Source of the DNA: Centropus unirufus
Lineage: Eukaryota > Chordata > Aves > Cuculiformes > Centropidae
NCBI GenBank assembly: GCA_013397695.1
Contig: VYZI01000350.1
Coordinates: forward strand, 388,899 to 452,898
DNA length: 64,000 bases
Direction: 5' to 3'
The translations under genes were made by a program, and so were the position numbers. The notes under the pieces were generated by a model. The model was given only the letters and a program-made list of their open reading frames with translations, was not told the DNA's origin and did not search any database. Positions within the stretch are counted from its first letter, which is position 1. Each line of letters starts with the position of its first letter. Shown in pieces: positions 12,901-22,790 of the stretch.

Positions 12901-15900
12901 CTCCCATTCAGTCAGGTTACTCCAAGCCCCATCCAGCCTGGCCTTGAACACCTCCAGGGATGGGGCAGCCTCCACTTCTCTGGGCAACCTGGGCCAGGGC
13001 CTCCCCACCCTCAGTATGAATAATTTCTTCCTAATTTCTCATCTAAATCTTCCCTCTTCCCATTTAAAGCCGTTACCCTCGTCCTGTCACTCCAGGCCCC
13101 TCTAAAAAGTCCATCCCCAGCTTTCATGGAAGCTGCTCTAAAGTCTTCCCAGAGCATTCTTTTCTCTAATGCTGAACATCCCCAACTCTCTCAGCCTGTC
13201 CTCATAGCAGAGGTGCTCCAGCCCTCGCATCATCTTCGTGGCCTCCTCTGGACCCATTCCATCAGTTTCATATCCTTCTTATGTTGGGGATTCCAGAAGT
13301 GGACACAGGACTCCAGGTGGGGTCTCAATGAGAGCAGACAGAGGGGGTTTTGGTTTGTTGCATATCACACCACCTGACTTTGGCTAAGAGTCAAGGTAAA
13401 AGCATAAACTTCATACACAAGGAAGCACGGCAAATCCCTGTGAGATGTTTCCTTGGAAATCATGTCTTTGTTTATGTAGGACTGGCCTGTACCCTTCTGC
13501 ACCTCCTGCAATTTGGGGTCAGCTTTCTTTTGGGATTTTAGGGATGGGATATCCACGGTTTTCTCTCTGATTTGGCTCCTCAGTGAAGTCTGTGTGTCAG
13601 TCGCCCCTCGGCCTTGACTCAGCCATGGCCTTGGTTGAGTGGTACTGGAACGCCATGTCCTTTGGAAGTGCTGTTGTCAGGCTACATGGTGAAGCACGGG
13701 GGACTTTACAGGGCATATTTCAGAATCAGGAAGCTGGTCAGAAGGACCATGAATAAGAAAAAGATAAGAAGGAATGAGCATGAGCATAAGAATAGTTTGA
13801 GTAACAATAGCAGAGAATATGGAGAAGAAAATCTGAGTGCCTCTGAGGTCCCTGCTAATGTCCTTAATGCTAAATCAAGACCACAGCTCCCCAGCTCAGA
13901 GGCCGTGCTTTCCGCAGCGGTCCTTAGCCAGAAAGAGGTGTCCAAAGGTGGCAGAGCAGCCTTTCTAATTCCGCAGCCTTCTTTGCAGGCACGCTGACGC
14001 AGGCGATCCGTAACTTTGCCAAGAGTTTGGAAGGGTGGCTGATGAACGCCATGAGTGAATTCCCCCCCCAGGTTGTGCAGACCAAGGTAAGCAGAGGGAA
14101 CAGGGTGCGGGGCTGGGGTATGGACTGAGGGCGTGTGTGCGTGCAGCTGTGTTCCACAGCCACTGGGCATCTCTGCTGGGCTTTGGCCACGTGGCCTCCA
14201 GAGCAGCATGGTGGAAAGAATAATTGTGAGCCCAAGTCAGCAAGGAGTCTGAGGACAGGCTGGGAAATTTCTTTGTACCAGAAGCTGTTGCTGCTCTGTC
14301 CAGTGAACCATTCCTGTGTCCTGAAATTACAGATAAAGCTTTGTGGAAGAAAATCTCTGTACTGGAGTGAGGCTGTACCTCTAGAAAGCACAGGACACCT
14401 CATGGGTTGAATGATAGGGTGGTTTGGGTCGGAAGAGACCTCAAAACCCATCCAGTTCTACCCCCTGCCATGGGCAAGGACACCTCTCACTGGATCAGGG
14501 GGCTCCAAGCTCCATCCAGCCTGGCCTTGAACACCTCCAGGGATGGGGCAGCGAAACTTCCCTGGGCAGCCTGGGCCAGGGCCTCCCCACCCTCACAGGA
14601 AAACATTTCTTCCCAAGATTTCACCTCAATCTCCCCTCTTTCCGCTGCAGACTTTTCCCCCTCGTCCTATCCTCCCTGATCCAGAGCCCCTCCCCAGGTT
14701 TCCTGGAGCCCCTTTCAGCACTGGAAGCTGCTCTAAGGTCCCTCTGCAGCCTTCTCTTCTCCAGGCTGAACAACCCCAACTCTCCCAGCCTGGCCTCGCT
14801 TGGGGGGTGCTCCATGTGGTGTTGTAGAGACTGAACCTAAAGCTCCTACTCCCCCTCTCCTGAAGCCCTGGGTTCCTGCAGTCCTCACCTTGCTGCTCTC
14901 TGCTGGAGGCAGAGCCTGAAAACCTTTTCAAGTTTAAAGAAAAGAAATGCAGAGGCTGTTTAGATGTACTAAACGCAAAAGTGCTGCTCTGGGACACTCG
15001 TGTGTGCTCTGGACAGCAGCACAAGTGCAACTGTTCAGGTTCCCCCCGCTGATGTGCGCTGTGTGCTCTCGAGTTTGCCCCTGAGCGCCGTGGCCTCCTG
15101 CTCTGCTGCAGGTCGGGGTGGTGAGTGCGTTTGCCCAGACGTTACGGAGATACACGTCCCTCAACCACCTGGCTCAGGCTGCCCGCGCGGTGCTGCAGAA
15201 CACCTCCCAGATCAACCAGATGCTCAGCGATCTCAATCGGGTCGACTTCGCCAACGTGCAGGTAACCTAGGGTGTCCTTTCCTAGATCTCAGGGGTTGAA
15301 CGATAGAGTGGCTTGGGTCAGAAGGGACCTCAAAGCCCACCCAGTTTCAACCCCCTGCCATGGGCAGGGACACCTCCCACTGGATGGGGTTGTTCAAAGC
15401 CCCATTCAGCCTAGGGTGACTTTGCCTATAACTGGGGTTTTATAATGAGGTTTGCCAGTAACCTGCAACTTATTTCCAATACAAAAAAGCAATTAAATGA
15501 ACAATTTAAGGATTTCAGTGTAAATTTTCCAGGTAAGTAATAGTGGTACTAAGGACTTCTGTGAGAAGTACTGCTACCAACACTAATATAGTCCTAACAA
15601 TATTGTACTGTGCTCTGCACAGATGAGAGGAGTCAAATTCAGAGCTGATTTTGAATCCTCGTCTACTTGCAGTTGATTTAGCGTCATGGAATCATGGAAT
15701 GGTTTGGGTTGAAACAGAGTTTAATGTCCATCCAGCTCCAACCCCGCTGCCATGGGCAGGGACACGTCCCACTGGATCAGGTTGCTCCAAGCACCATCCA
15801 ACCTGACCTTGAACACTTCCCGGGATGGGGCAGCCACAACTTCACTGGGCAACCCTAGAACCTCCCCACCATCATGGGAAAACATTTCTTCCTAAATTCT

Positions 15901-18488
15901 TATCTCAATCTCCCCTCTTTCTGCATAAAACCATTTTCCCTCATCCTGTCCCTGCACTCCCTGACCTAGAGTCCCCCCCAACTTTCCCGGATCCCCTCTC
16001 AGGGCTGGCAGCCTGCTTTAAGGTCAGCTCCCAGGTTGGGAGGCACCAGCGAGGCAGGCTCAGGGTGAGTAACTGTCAGCCCTTCTTCCCGAGCAGGAGC
16101 AAGCCTCGTGGGTGTGCCAGTGCGAGGAGGGCATGGTCCAGAAGCTGGAGCAGGATTTCAAGCTCACTCTGCAGCAGCAGAGCTCTCTGGACCAGTGGGC
16201 TAGTTGGCTGGATAATGTCGTTACTCAAGTCCTGAAGCATCATGAGGGCAGTCCCAGCTTCCCCAAGGCTGCCAGGCAGTTCCTGTTGAAATGGTCTTTC
16301 TACAGGTAGGTTTTCTTTCTCAGTTTGGAGATATTTCTGCACTGGGCTTTGGGCACATAAACAGCTTCTTGAAAATCCAAGGCAAAGTTCTTTATTCCCA
16401 TGAAACTCTGATTAATTGTTGTTCTGCCCTGGTACTGAGGGGAGGGTTGTATCTCCTGTATCCTTTGAGGATGGAGATAGGCTGCTCCATCAACCAGTTT
16501 CTCAAAGTGCTTTGGTACTCTTGGGTTGGAGGACACAGGGCACTGCATCTCACTGTACCTTCAGGGCAAAGACTTCCCATCAGCTGGGACACAAGTGTAA
16601 AACGCAACCCACGTGTTTTGTTTCTTGGCTATTTTCCAGCTCCATGGTGATCCGTGACCTCACCTTGCGCAGTGCTGCCAGCTTTGGTTCCTTCCACCTG
16701 ATTCGCCTGCTCTATGATGAATACATGTTTTATCTGGTAGAGCATCGTGTTGCCCAGGCAACGGGGGAGACGCCAATTGCTGTAATGGGAGAGGTGAGAA
16801 TTATTTGTTGCCTAGAAACAAACCCAAACTCAGCTGCTCTTAAAGAGACACGAGTGGTTCACAAACTGCCCTGTGTCCTGAATGTATTTTATACCCATCT
16901 TTGCCAAAGGATTTTCAGGATTTACTGAGTGGTTTTGAATGCCTGGCACAAGAATCCAGCTCCTTGAGCATCTTCCATCCTGGCTTGCTAATGCTTGAGC
17001 TGGTGGGTTTTGGGGCAACTGAGCATCTGCTGGGCTTTGGAGGCCTGGAGAAGAAAAGGGTCTCCCCACTTCTTTCCATAATCTGTAGGCACCAATACTT
17101 GCTTTGGGGTTCCCACCAGGGCAAAGTCCCACAAAAACTAAACCAAGCAAAAATGATCCAAAAGTTGCTTTCCCTGCAGCTTGCAGTGGTAGCACTGAAG
17201 AAACTGGTAACTAGAGAACAAGGGTTGCGAGGAGCAGCTGAGGGAGCTGGGGTTGTTTCACCTGGAGAAGAGGAGGCTGAGGGGAGACCTCATCCCTGCC
17301 TCCAAGTGCCTGGAAGGAGGGGGTGGAGAGGTGGGTGCTGGGCTCTTCTGCCAAGGGACTGGGGATGGGACAAGGGGAATGGCCTCAAGCTGTGCCAGGG
17401 CAGGGTCAGGTTGGATATTGAGGAAATATCTTCATGAAAAGGGTTCTCAGGCCCTGGCAGAGCCCAGGGAGGTGGCTGAGTCCCCATCCCTGGAGAGTCT
17501 AAAAGATGGGCAGGGGAAGGTTTAGCAGTGGACAGGGACGATTGGACTGGATTATTTCAAGGGTCTTTTCCAACCTGGTGATTCCATGATTGCTTGCTTT
17601 ATATCTCCTGCTCTCCTCAGTTCCTGTGGCTGCCCAGCCCTTCATGACTTGTCAGCGTTGTTGTTATTGCAGTTTGCATTTCAGACCTCGTCACTGAGGG
17701 AGGCAACACAGCTCCAGAACCCGAGACATGCACAGGTCTCTGCTTGCACTTGCCATCGTGGTCTTTCAAGCCAAAGTGCTTCCCTGCCAGGGTGTGAAGG
17801 ATTTGCAGTGAGGTGAAGCGATGGCAGGGTCTCAGGAGAGGGGCAGAGCTGGCATTTCTCCACGGCTGGAGAAAAGGTGCCATCCTTTGGTCCGTGGCAG
17901 CACTTGGGCATAACCTGGGATACAGAAACCTTTCTCCTTCATTCCAGAGCTGGATTCTGCCCTGGATTGTTGTGTACGGTGTTTGTCCAGAGGTTTAAAT
18001 GCCAGTGGCAGCCTTTTCCTCAAAGTGCGTGGTTGGTTTTGCTTTCTGCTCTTCACCACTGGCTGATGCTTGTGGTTTCTCCTGGGCTTATTCTAAGAAT
18101 TGCTTGGAAATAAAAGTCAACTTGCAGGTCTGGCACCTGGGTCTCCATAAGCCTCACTTACCTTACAACTCCTTTTTCTTTCAGTTTGGTGACCTCACAT
18201 CCCTGTCCCCGACACTGCTGGACAAAGGTACCTCTTCTCCCTGAAGGGAAATCCTGCTGGGTTGGCACTGAATCCCTGTGGGAGGGGGAGCCTCCTGCTG
18301 GCTTTTGCCCCCTGCTCTGTTGGGAAGGACCTTTTCCGCTCCGAGGCCCCTCCTGATGCTGAGCCTTGTCCTTTGCAGATGACATCAGTGACCTGGGCAG
18401 CGAGGTGGACGCAGACTCCCGGAGCACAGGGGAGCCCCTGGTGAAACGGGAACGCAGCGACCCTGGCCACTCACTGCAGGAGATCTGA
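4447..18488 (+). CDS. RFX2: RFX2 transcription factor, C-terminal 521 residues (12 coding exons)
   Basis: RFX2 binds X-box promoter motifs as a homo- or heterodimer with other RFX proteins and drives ciliary and spermatogenic genes (family knowledge). Exons read directly: 4447-4628, 6874-6993, 8076-8191, 9367-9485, 10442-10554, 12405-12556, 13989-14086, 15112-15261, 16097-16305, 16640-16793, 18185-18227, 18379-18488. All have AG/GT borders and compatible phases; they sum to 1566 nt (521 codons plus TGA) with no internal stop. The C-terminus contains GEPLVKRERSDP and HSLQEI, which matches RFX2; RFX3 has a longer, different tail and RFX1 differs as well. Human RFX2 is 723 aa, so about 200 N-terminal residues lie upstream of the window. 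I found no further upstream coding exon in 1-4446. Identity as RFX2 rather than RFX1 or RFX3 rests on this tail and on the neighbours. Confidence 0.93.
4879..4989 (+). mobile_element. Short CR1 LINE 3' fragment
   Basis: Only the last ~110 bp of CR1 is present: GGGAGGTGTCCCTGCCCATG through CCCAAACCATTCCATGATTC. It lies in the RFX2 intron 4629-6873, the rest of which shows nothing recognisable. Confidence 0.85.
7238..7375 (+). mobile_element. Diverged CR1 LINE 3' fragment
   Basis: Contains GGTCAGGTTGGAAAGGGCTC and ends with CAACAATTCCATCATTCCAT, matching the CR1 terminus with substitutions. It lies in the RFX2 intron 6994-8075. Confidence 0.65.
8076..12556 (+). CDS. RFX2: RFX2 exons encoding the linker and B region
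   Basis: Exon 8076-8191 encodes YRPVQKVDGVAESG...QSQHHQQFI, a variable linker. Exon 9367-9485 encodes VTHVFPEFPAPDLG through LQLLYRRHCE. Exon 10442-10554 encodes ATLDVVMNLQFHYIEKLW. Exon 12405-12556 encodes LPKDKLITLCKYEPILKWM and ALVEILIPDVLRPVP, the conserved B region of RFX1-3-type proteins. Splice phases are 2/1, 1/0, 0/2 and 2/1, and the joins give uninterrupted reading. The linker is closer in sequence to RFX3 (KVDGVA) than human RFX2 is, so paralogue choice depends on the rest of the protein. Confidence 0.92.
8225..8548 (+). mobile_element. CR1 LINE 3' fragment
   Basis: Sense CR1 with GGAGGGTGTGGAGAGGTGGG, TTGGACTCAATGATCTCAAA and the GATTCTATGATTCTAT tail. An AT-rich run follows directly. 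It lies in the RFX2 intron 8192-9366. Confidence 0.9.
8545..8680. repeat. AT-rich simple-sequence stretch after a CR1 tail
   Basis: Imperfect TATATA/TGCATATA-type sequence containing two copies of CTAATAAGCTCT about 80 bp apart, directly 3' of a CR1 element. It is probably a degenerated or duplicated low-complexity tract. Confidence 0.6.
9622..10238 (+). mobile_element. CR1 LINE 3' fragment, about 0.6 kb
   Basis: One of the longest CR1 copies here, extending into the end of ORF2 (GGGCTGCATCAACATCAGCG; CCACCTGGAGTTCTGTGTCC) and ending with CAAACCATTCTGTGATT. It lies in the RFX2 intron 9486-10441. Confidence 0.93.
11684..11890 (-). mobile_element. CR1 LINE 3' fragment
   Basis: Antisense CR1 beginning CAGAATCACAGAATGGTTTG, with CTCCAGGGATGGGGCAGCC and the downstream TCACAGGAAAGCATTTCTCC block. 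It lies in the RFX2 intron 10555-12404. Confidence 0.88.
12824..13345 (-). mobile_element. CR1 LINE 3' fragment, about 0.5 kb
   Basis: Antisense CR1 from GGAATGGTTTGGGTTGGAAG to GACTCCAGGTGGGGTCTCA. The far end therefore corresponds to the C-terminal part of ORF2. It lies in the RFX2 intron 12557-13988. Confidence 0.92.
13989..18488 (+). CDS. RFX2: RFX2 exons encoding the C and D (dimerisation) regions and tail
   Basis: Exon 13989-14086 encodes TLTQAIRNFAKSLEGWL. Exon 15112-15261 encodes VGVVSAFAQTLRRYTSLNHL and ends at FANVQ. Exon 16097-16305 encodes EQASWVCQCEEGMV to LLKWSFY. Exon 16640-16793 encodes SMVIRDLTLRSAASFGSFHL and YDEYMFYLVEHRVAQATGE. Exon 18185-18227 encodes FGDLTSLSPTLLDK. Terminal exon 18379-18488 encodes the acidic DDISDLGSEVDADS stretch followed by the basic VKRER tail and TGA. 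The FPKAARQFLLKW...EHRVA block is the D domain that mediates RFX dimerisation in the family. The short 43-nt penultimate exon has a good polypyrimidine acceptor. Confidence 0.93.
14404..14822 (-). mobile_element. CR1 LINE 3' fragment
   Basis: Antisense CR1 with GGTGGTTTGGGTCGGAAGAG, ACACCTCCAGGGATGGGGCA and CTTCTCTTCTCCAGGCTGAA. It lies in the RFX2 intron 14087-15111. Confidence 0.92.
15292..15415 (-). mobile_element. Short CR1 LINE 3' fragment
   Basis: Antisense terminal ~120 bp of CR1 (GAGTGGCTTGGGTCAGAAGG to CAAAGCCCCATTCAGCCTA), truncated. It starts about 30 bp after the donor at 15262, in the RFX2 intron 15262-16096. Confidence 0.85.
15683..16030 (-). mobile_element. CR1 LINE 3' fragment
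   Basis: Antisense CR1 starting GGAATCATGGAATGGTTTGG and running to the TCCCTGACCTAGAG block. It lies in the same RFX2 intron as the fragment at 15292, in the same orientation. Confidence 0.88.
17215..17592 (+). mobile_element. CR1 LINE 3' fragment
   Basis: Sense CR1 with GAGCAGCTGAGGGAGCTGGG, GGAGACCTCATCCCTGCCTC and the terminal CAACCTGGTGATTCCATGAT. It lies in the RFX2 intron 16794-18184, which shows nothing else recognisable. Confidence 0.92.
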
Positions 18489-19820
18489 AACGGGGACTCA
18501 GCTTTTCTCCAGCTGGATGAAGACACCTGGAGCCAGGTTTGACAGTTGCAAGCCTGAGTCTCCCCGGATCTGCATTATTAGTGCCTCTTAGTTTCTCTTA
18601 TGTTTACTTGTGCTTGAGGATGGGCTCCAGCAGGGAGCCCAGGCAGGCGATGGGATGGTTTGTCCACCTGCTTTCCTCCTCCTGCTGCCAGCAGTCGGAT
18701 GGTGAAGGTCCAAAGTCTACGCCCAAGTGATGGAAGCCTCCATGGTCAGCAACGGATAGGATGTGTGTGGCTAGGAGAGGCTGTCCTCTCCAGCCTGGGC
18801 CAGGCGGGCAAATGAGGCTTTCTTTTTCAGGGAAGGTGGTTTGGGTTTCTTCCCCACTTCTCAGACTTCACTGTGATACAAGCTTGAACCAATCAGTGCC
18901 CAAGAAGAAGGAAAAATGATGCCTGACCCTTCTCCTCCAGACTTTCAAGACAAGCTGTCCTGGCTCTGACTTTGCCAAATCATTCGTGCCAGGGAGCACA
19001 GGACAGTTGGTCTCTCCTGTACCCCCCCGGGGCGAGGGCTCCGGGGCTGCACACCCAGCTGGTCCTGGCGCAGCGGTGCATGTGCATGCTCTGGGCCTGA
19101 TGCCTGCACGCTCTGGGACTGCCGTGTGCTTGCTTTGGGAGCACGGGACATGCTATTCCCAGCTGCTCCCCAGCTTGGCCTTTCATCGCTGGTCCACGAA
19201 TGCTCCTGGGACGCTGTCAGACCAACGCAACTTACCAAAGGACTCGGAAGAAGCGGCAGCTGGTCGCAAAGTGTGTTCATTGTCCGCTGCGCTCTGATGC
19301 CCACGGGCAATCCCATTGCCCGGGCAATCCCCACCCTTGCCAGGGTGCCCAGGAACTGCTCCCAAGTCCTGGGGAGAGTTCTCGCTTGAGGTCCTGCTCG
19401 AGTGTGGAAGGTAGGGAAGCTCGTGGGGCTGCGTCCGGAGCACGGGTGAGGGTGTGCGACTGCAGTGCCTTAGGGTGGGCCGGCGTGCCTGCTTCCCCCG
19501 GCTCTGGGCGAGCCAGCACAGCTCAGTTCCTGATCACACAGCCTGTCCCGTGTAGCGGGGGGCTCTCACGGGCCCTGGCTGTGCTCCACACCCGGTGGTG
19601 TTTCCCCTTTCTGCATCGCTTCGATGTCGTCGTGGTGGTGGTGGCTCCCGCGGGGCTGAGCTGGGGGCGCTCCTGCCCCAGCGGGGTTTTCTTCTCCCTT
19701 TCCATGTCCTGTGGGGTCTGGGCTGACATGGACTGCAGGGCAGAGGAGGAGGCTGGAATCTGTCATCAAGCCAAAGCCCCGGGACAAATCTTTCTGTGAA
19801 TAAAGGCTGTGTCATAAATA
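18489..19820 (+). other. RFX2: RFX2 3' untranslated region
   Basis: This stretch follows the TGA at 18486-18488 and has no splice-supported coding content. It ends just after an AATAAA hexamer at 19799-19804, the first on this strand after the stop. The end is inferred from the signal. A second AATAAA near 20418 could give a longer transcript. GC-rich open frames within it appear to be chance. Confidence 0.65.
19799..19804 (+). terminator. AATAAA poly(A) signal, probable RFX2 3' end
   Basis: Canonical hexamer about 1.3 kb after the RFX2 stop, followed by a T-rich ATT/ATTATT stretch at about 19826-19845. Functional use is inferred. Confidence 0.6.
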
Positions 19821-19834
19821 GCTTTTATTATTAT

Positions 19835-22490
19835 TATTTCTAATGATACAATATTTGATGTGAGCTTTACAGGGGTCTCATGTACATTCACATCAGAGTA
19901 TATTCTATCCGATATATTTTATTTACTCATTCCGAGTGGTACTGAGGTAGCTGTGACACTTTACAAAACGTTGCTAATGGAAAGTAAAAAGAAAGTGTGT
20001 ATTGTGGCACATCGTTCCCTCTTTCTGTCCCATGCTGTTGTCTGTCAGGGTGATGTTGGTCTGTAAACGTCTCCTACCAAAGTAGCAGGAGACAAGTGAA
20101 AAACCTGGATTTATTTGTAAGTAGCGACAATGAAGCCCTCCTGGGCCGGAGCCCACACTTCAGACCCTGCTGGTGAGAAAAGATGGTCTGAAAAACCAAC
20201 TGAGCAACCAAGGCTTAAATTCCCCTGTTCCCACCGAGTGTGATATTCATGGCAGCTGGGGTTGGGCTCCTCTTTACAGCCCCTGCCAGCCCAGCCACCT
20301 TCTGCTCCCCACGGACGTGCAAACAAAATGCTCTGGAGCTGTGCAGCACTGTGCAAGGAGCCTGGAGAACCACCTAAACCTGATATGCACAAAATTCCCA
20401 GCTAAATCTGAATAGCAATAAACGTGTATCAAACGCTCAGGCCTGTACAATAATTGGTGTGGTTCCGTTTCTTCTTCAGTCACTGAAAGGAGACGCCGGG
20501 CAGATGCTGCAGCCTCGTGGTGTCATGGGGAGATGCAGGACCTGCCCAGTGCCGTCGAATTAAAGCAGTTTTGGCCAAGGATCTGGTGTCCATAGGGAAG
20601 TCAATTCAGCACGGAGCAGCCGGTTTGTAGGGGTAACAAACCCATTCCACCAGAGCTCGTGGAGGGGAGAAGAGGCGAAGGGTCAGGCTGCTGCCAAGCT
20701 CGGGGCTGCAAGAAGCGCTTTCTGGTTGTGCTTCCAGATCAGCTGTGGAGGATGGAAGCAGCGAGACGGATGTGAGGAGAGATGGATCGTTCCTACCCTG
20801 ATCCCCTCAGGGAGGGGAAGGTTTAGCCTCCTCCTCTTTCCCTCTGCATCCTTCTGGCTCACTTCACTCTCCCACTGGATTGTGCCAGCCTTGCAGGGGT
20901 GGCTGGACCAGCCTGAGCTTCTTCCTTCTGATACTGAGTCAGGGCGGAGCACCCTGAGGACCCGAGCAGCACCCCTGTCCCTGAGCGAGTGAAAGACAAA
21001 GCCAGCTCAACCATTAAAACACACGGTTCAGCTTTGGCTTGTTCCTGGCTCCATCCTCCCTCCCAGAGAGGCAAATTCCTGCAGGGATTTCAGTGTAAAT
21101 GTTGCTGTGGGGCTGGTCTGGCAGCTGCTGGGCTCAGGCAATGGGACCTCAGCGAGAGACAGGGGAGGATGTGCCACCTGCAGGATCCCTGGCCGCATGC
21201 GGGGGACAGGCAGTGCCCGCGTGTGGCCAAGGGATTGGCAGCAGCACCAACGCGTGCACCTCCAGTCAAGAGAGAACTCGGCTGGGAGCGTTGGGGAGGG
21301 GTTTTTAAGGCCTGTGGTGTCCTGACTGGCAGTGGATCTGCACATCCTGGGGAGTTTTGTCCCCATGGTCACCTGCCACCAAGTGCCATCCTCCTTCAGG
21401 GCCCACAGCAGTTCCCAGCTCCCTTGCCCGGCAGCTCTTGGCCACCTCTCTGATCCCAGAACTTTCTCTTCCACGCGCCGTCTCACCCCCATGCAGCTCC
21501 CAACCAGCGGAGAAAGTCAGGGGGTGGCAGCAAGGTGTCACCTGCCCTAGGAAAACCAGGGGAATGCAACATCCCAGAAGCTGCCTGGCATTGCTGGCCC
21601 CTGTGATTTGTCCCTGAAGGACGAGCTGTGAGCCGGAGAATGCAGCGCAGCCCAGGGATGCTTTGGGAGCAGCTCCGTGTGCTGGGGCACGGAGTTCAGG
21701 CAGGGATGGCTGCAGAGCTGTGGCCAGGGACAGAGGTGCCCCTGTGGGGATGCTGCGGGCTGGTGACAGGTTGTGTTGAGAGCTCAGAGTGAATGCGAGA
21801 CAAGTCCTTGGCTGGTCCTTGCGGTGCTCAGAGCAACATCAGCTAAACCCCATGGCTGGGCTGAGGGCCATCGGGGTCGGGCCCCCAGACAGCAGCTCTG
21901 GGTCTCTGGGTGCCCTGGCATTGCCACTCGCCTGGCAGAGCTGTCCCCGCCTGCCCGTGCCCCTGCTCCTCTGGCAGCCCTGTCCCCACCTCATGCTGCC
22001 CTCCCACTGCTGCCCGAGGCCGGGCTCAAGCAGCAGGGGTGGCTTCCATCCCGTCCTGCCCCATCTCGTGCTGGAGCCGTGGGCTTGTCCTGCCCCCAGC
22101 TTGTCCCCTCCCAGGGGACCCATGCCCTGCCATGAGCTTCGACCCATTCTTGGGGCTCCTCTTCTGCCTCTCGTGGGGTGGAGGGTATTTCTGCAGGAAG
22201 GACTTCTGCCTGTCACTCTGGCAGCCCAGGAGCCCAAAGGGTGCCCTGGACTGAGGCCTCTCTGTGGCTGTTTCTGCCCCTGTGCAAAACGGGGAAACTG
22301 AGGCAGGGACTGAGATGCCTCGTGGCAGCTGCTCGCTGCTCCCTTGGGATCACTGGGGTCCGGTCCTGCTGCCGCTGCCAGGTGCAGCTCAGCCTGGAGG
22401 GCTCAGCTGGAGCCGTTCCACCTGCTGAGAGGTTTCACCTGGAGCTTGGTGGGCTCCGTGGGGGCAGGTCCACAAGTGCCAGCTGTGGCT
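19835..22490. other. Intergenic spacer between RFX2 and the LARP6-like gene
   Basis: Unique sequence, strongly GC-rich from about 20.9 kb on. It holds several overlapping open frames on both strands (for example 21789-22301 +), which share no recognisable family. They have the look of GC-rich chance frames, and no exon with splice support was found. Part could be 5' regulatory sequence of the LARP6-like gene. Confidence 0.5.
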
Positions 22491-22504
22491 CCTGGGGGCT
22501 GCCC

Positions 22505-22510
22505 TTATAA
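22505..22510 (+). promoter_or_regulatory. TATA-like box upstream of the LARP6-like gene
   Basis: TATAAA within CCCTTATAAACCAGC, about 280 bp before the chosen ATG at 22791 and within GC-rich sequence. Position and orientation suit a core promoter, but use is inferred. I see no other strong core promoter motif nearby. Confidence 0.4.
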
Positions 22511-22790
22511 ACCAGCAGCCTGGCTCTCTGGGGGCTTCTGTTTTGTTGTTTTCCTTTCTTTTCTGTATCCTTAGGAGCCCTAGTTTGGAGGTGGGGAAGG
22601 CTGGGATCTGCTGCCTGCAGGTCCCTAGGATGTAGAGTCCGGACTCCAGTGCTGCTGAGCAGGTAAAGGCCCAGCAAGGAGCTGCCCCTGCTCCCCCCCG
22701 GGCTGGGGGCTGCAGCCCTGAGCAGAGCTCTGCCCTGAGAAAGCATCCCAGCGCTCTCCTTCTCCTGTTTTATGTCCCAGAGGAAGGACC

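Noticed and set aside
21789..22301. 170-codon frame upstream of the LARP6-like gene
   Set aside because: Equal-length frames occur on both strands in this GC-rich stretch, the composition is low-complexity Pro/Cys/Gly, and there is no splice or family support.
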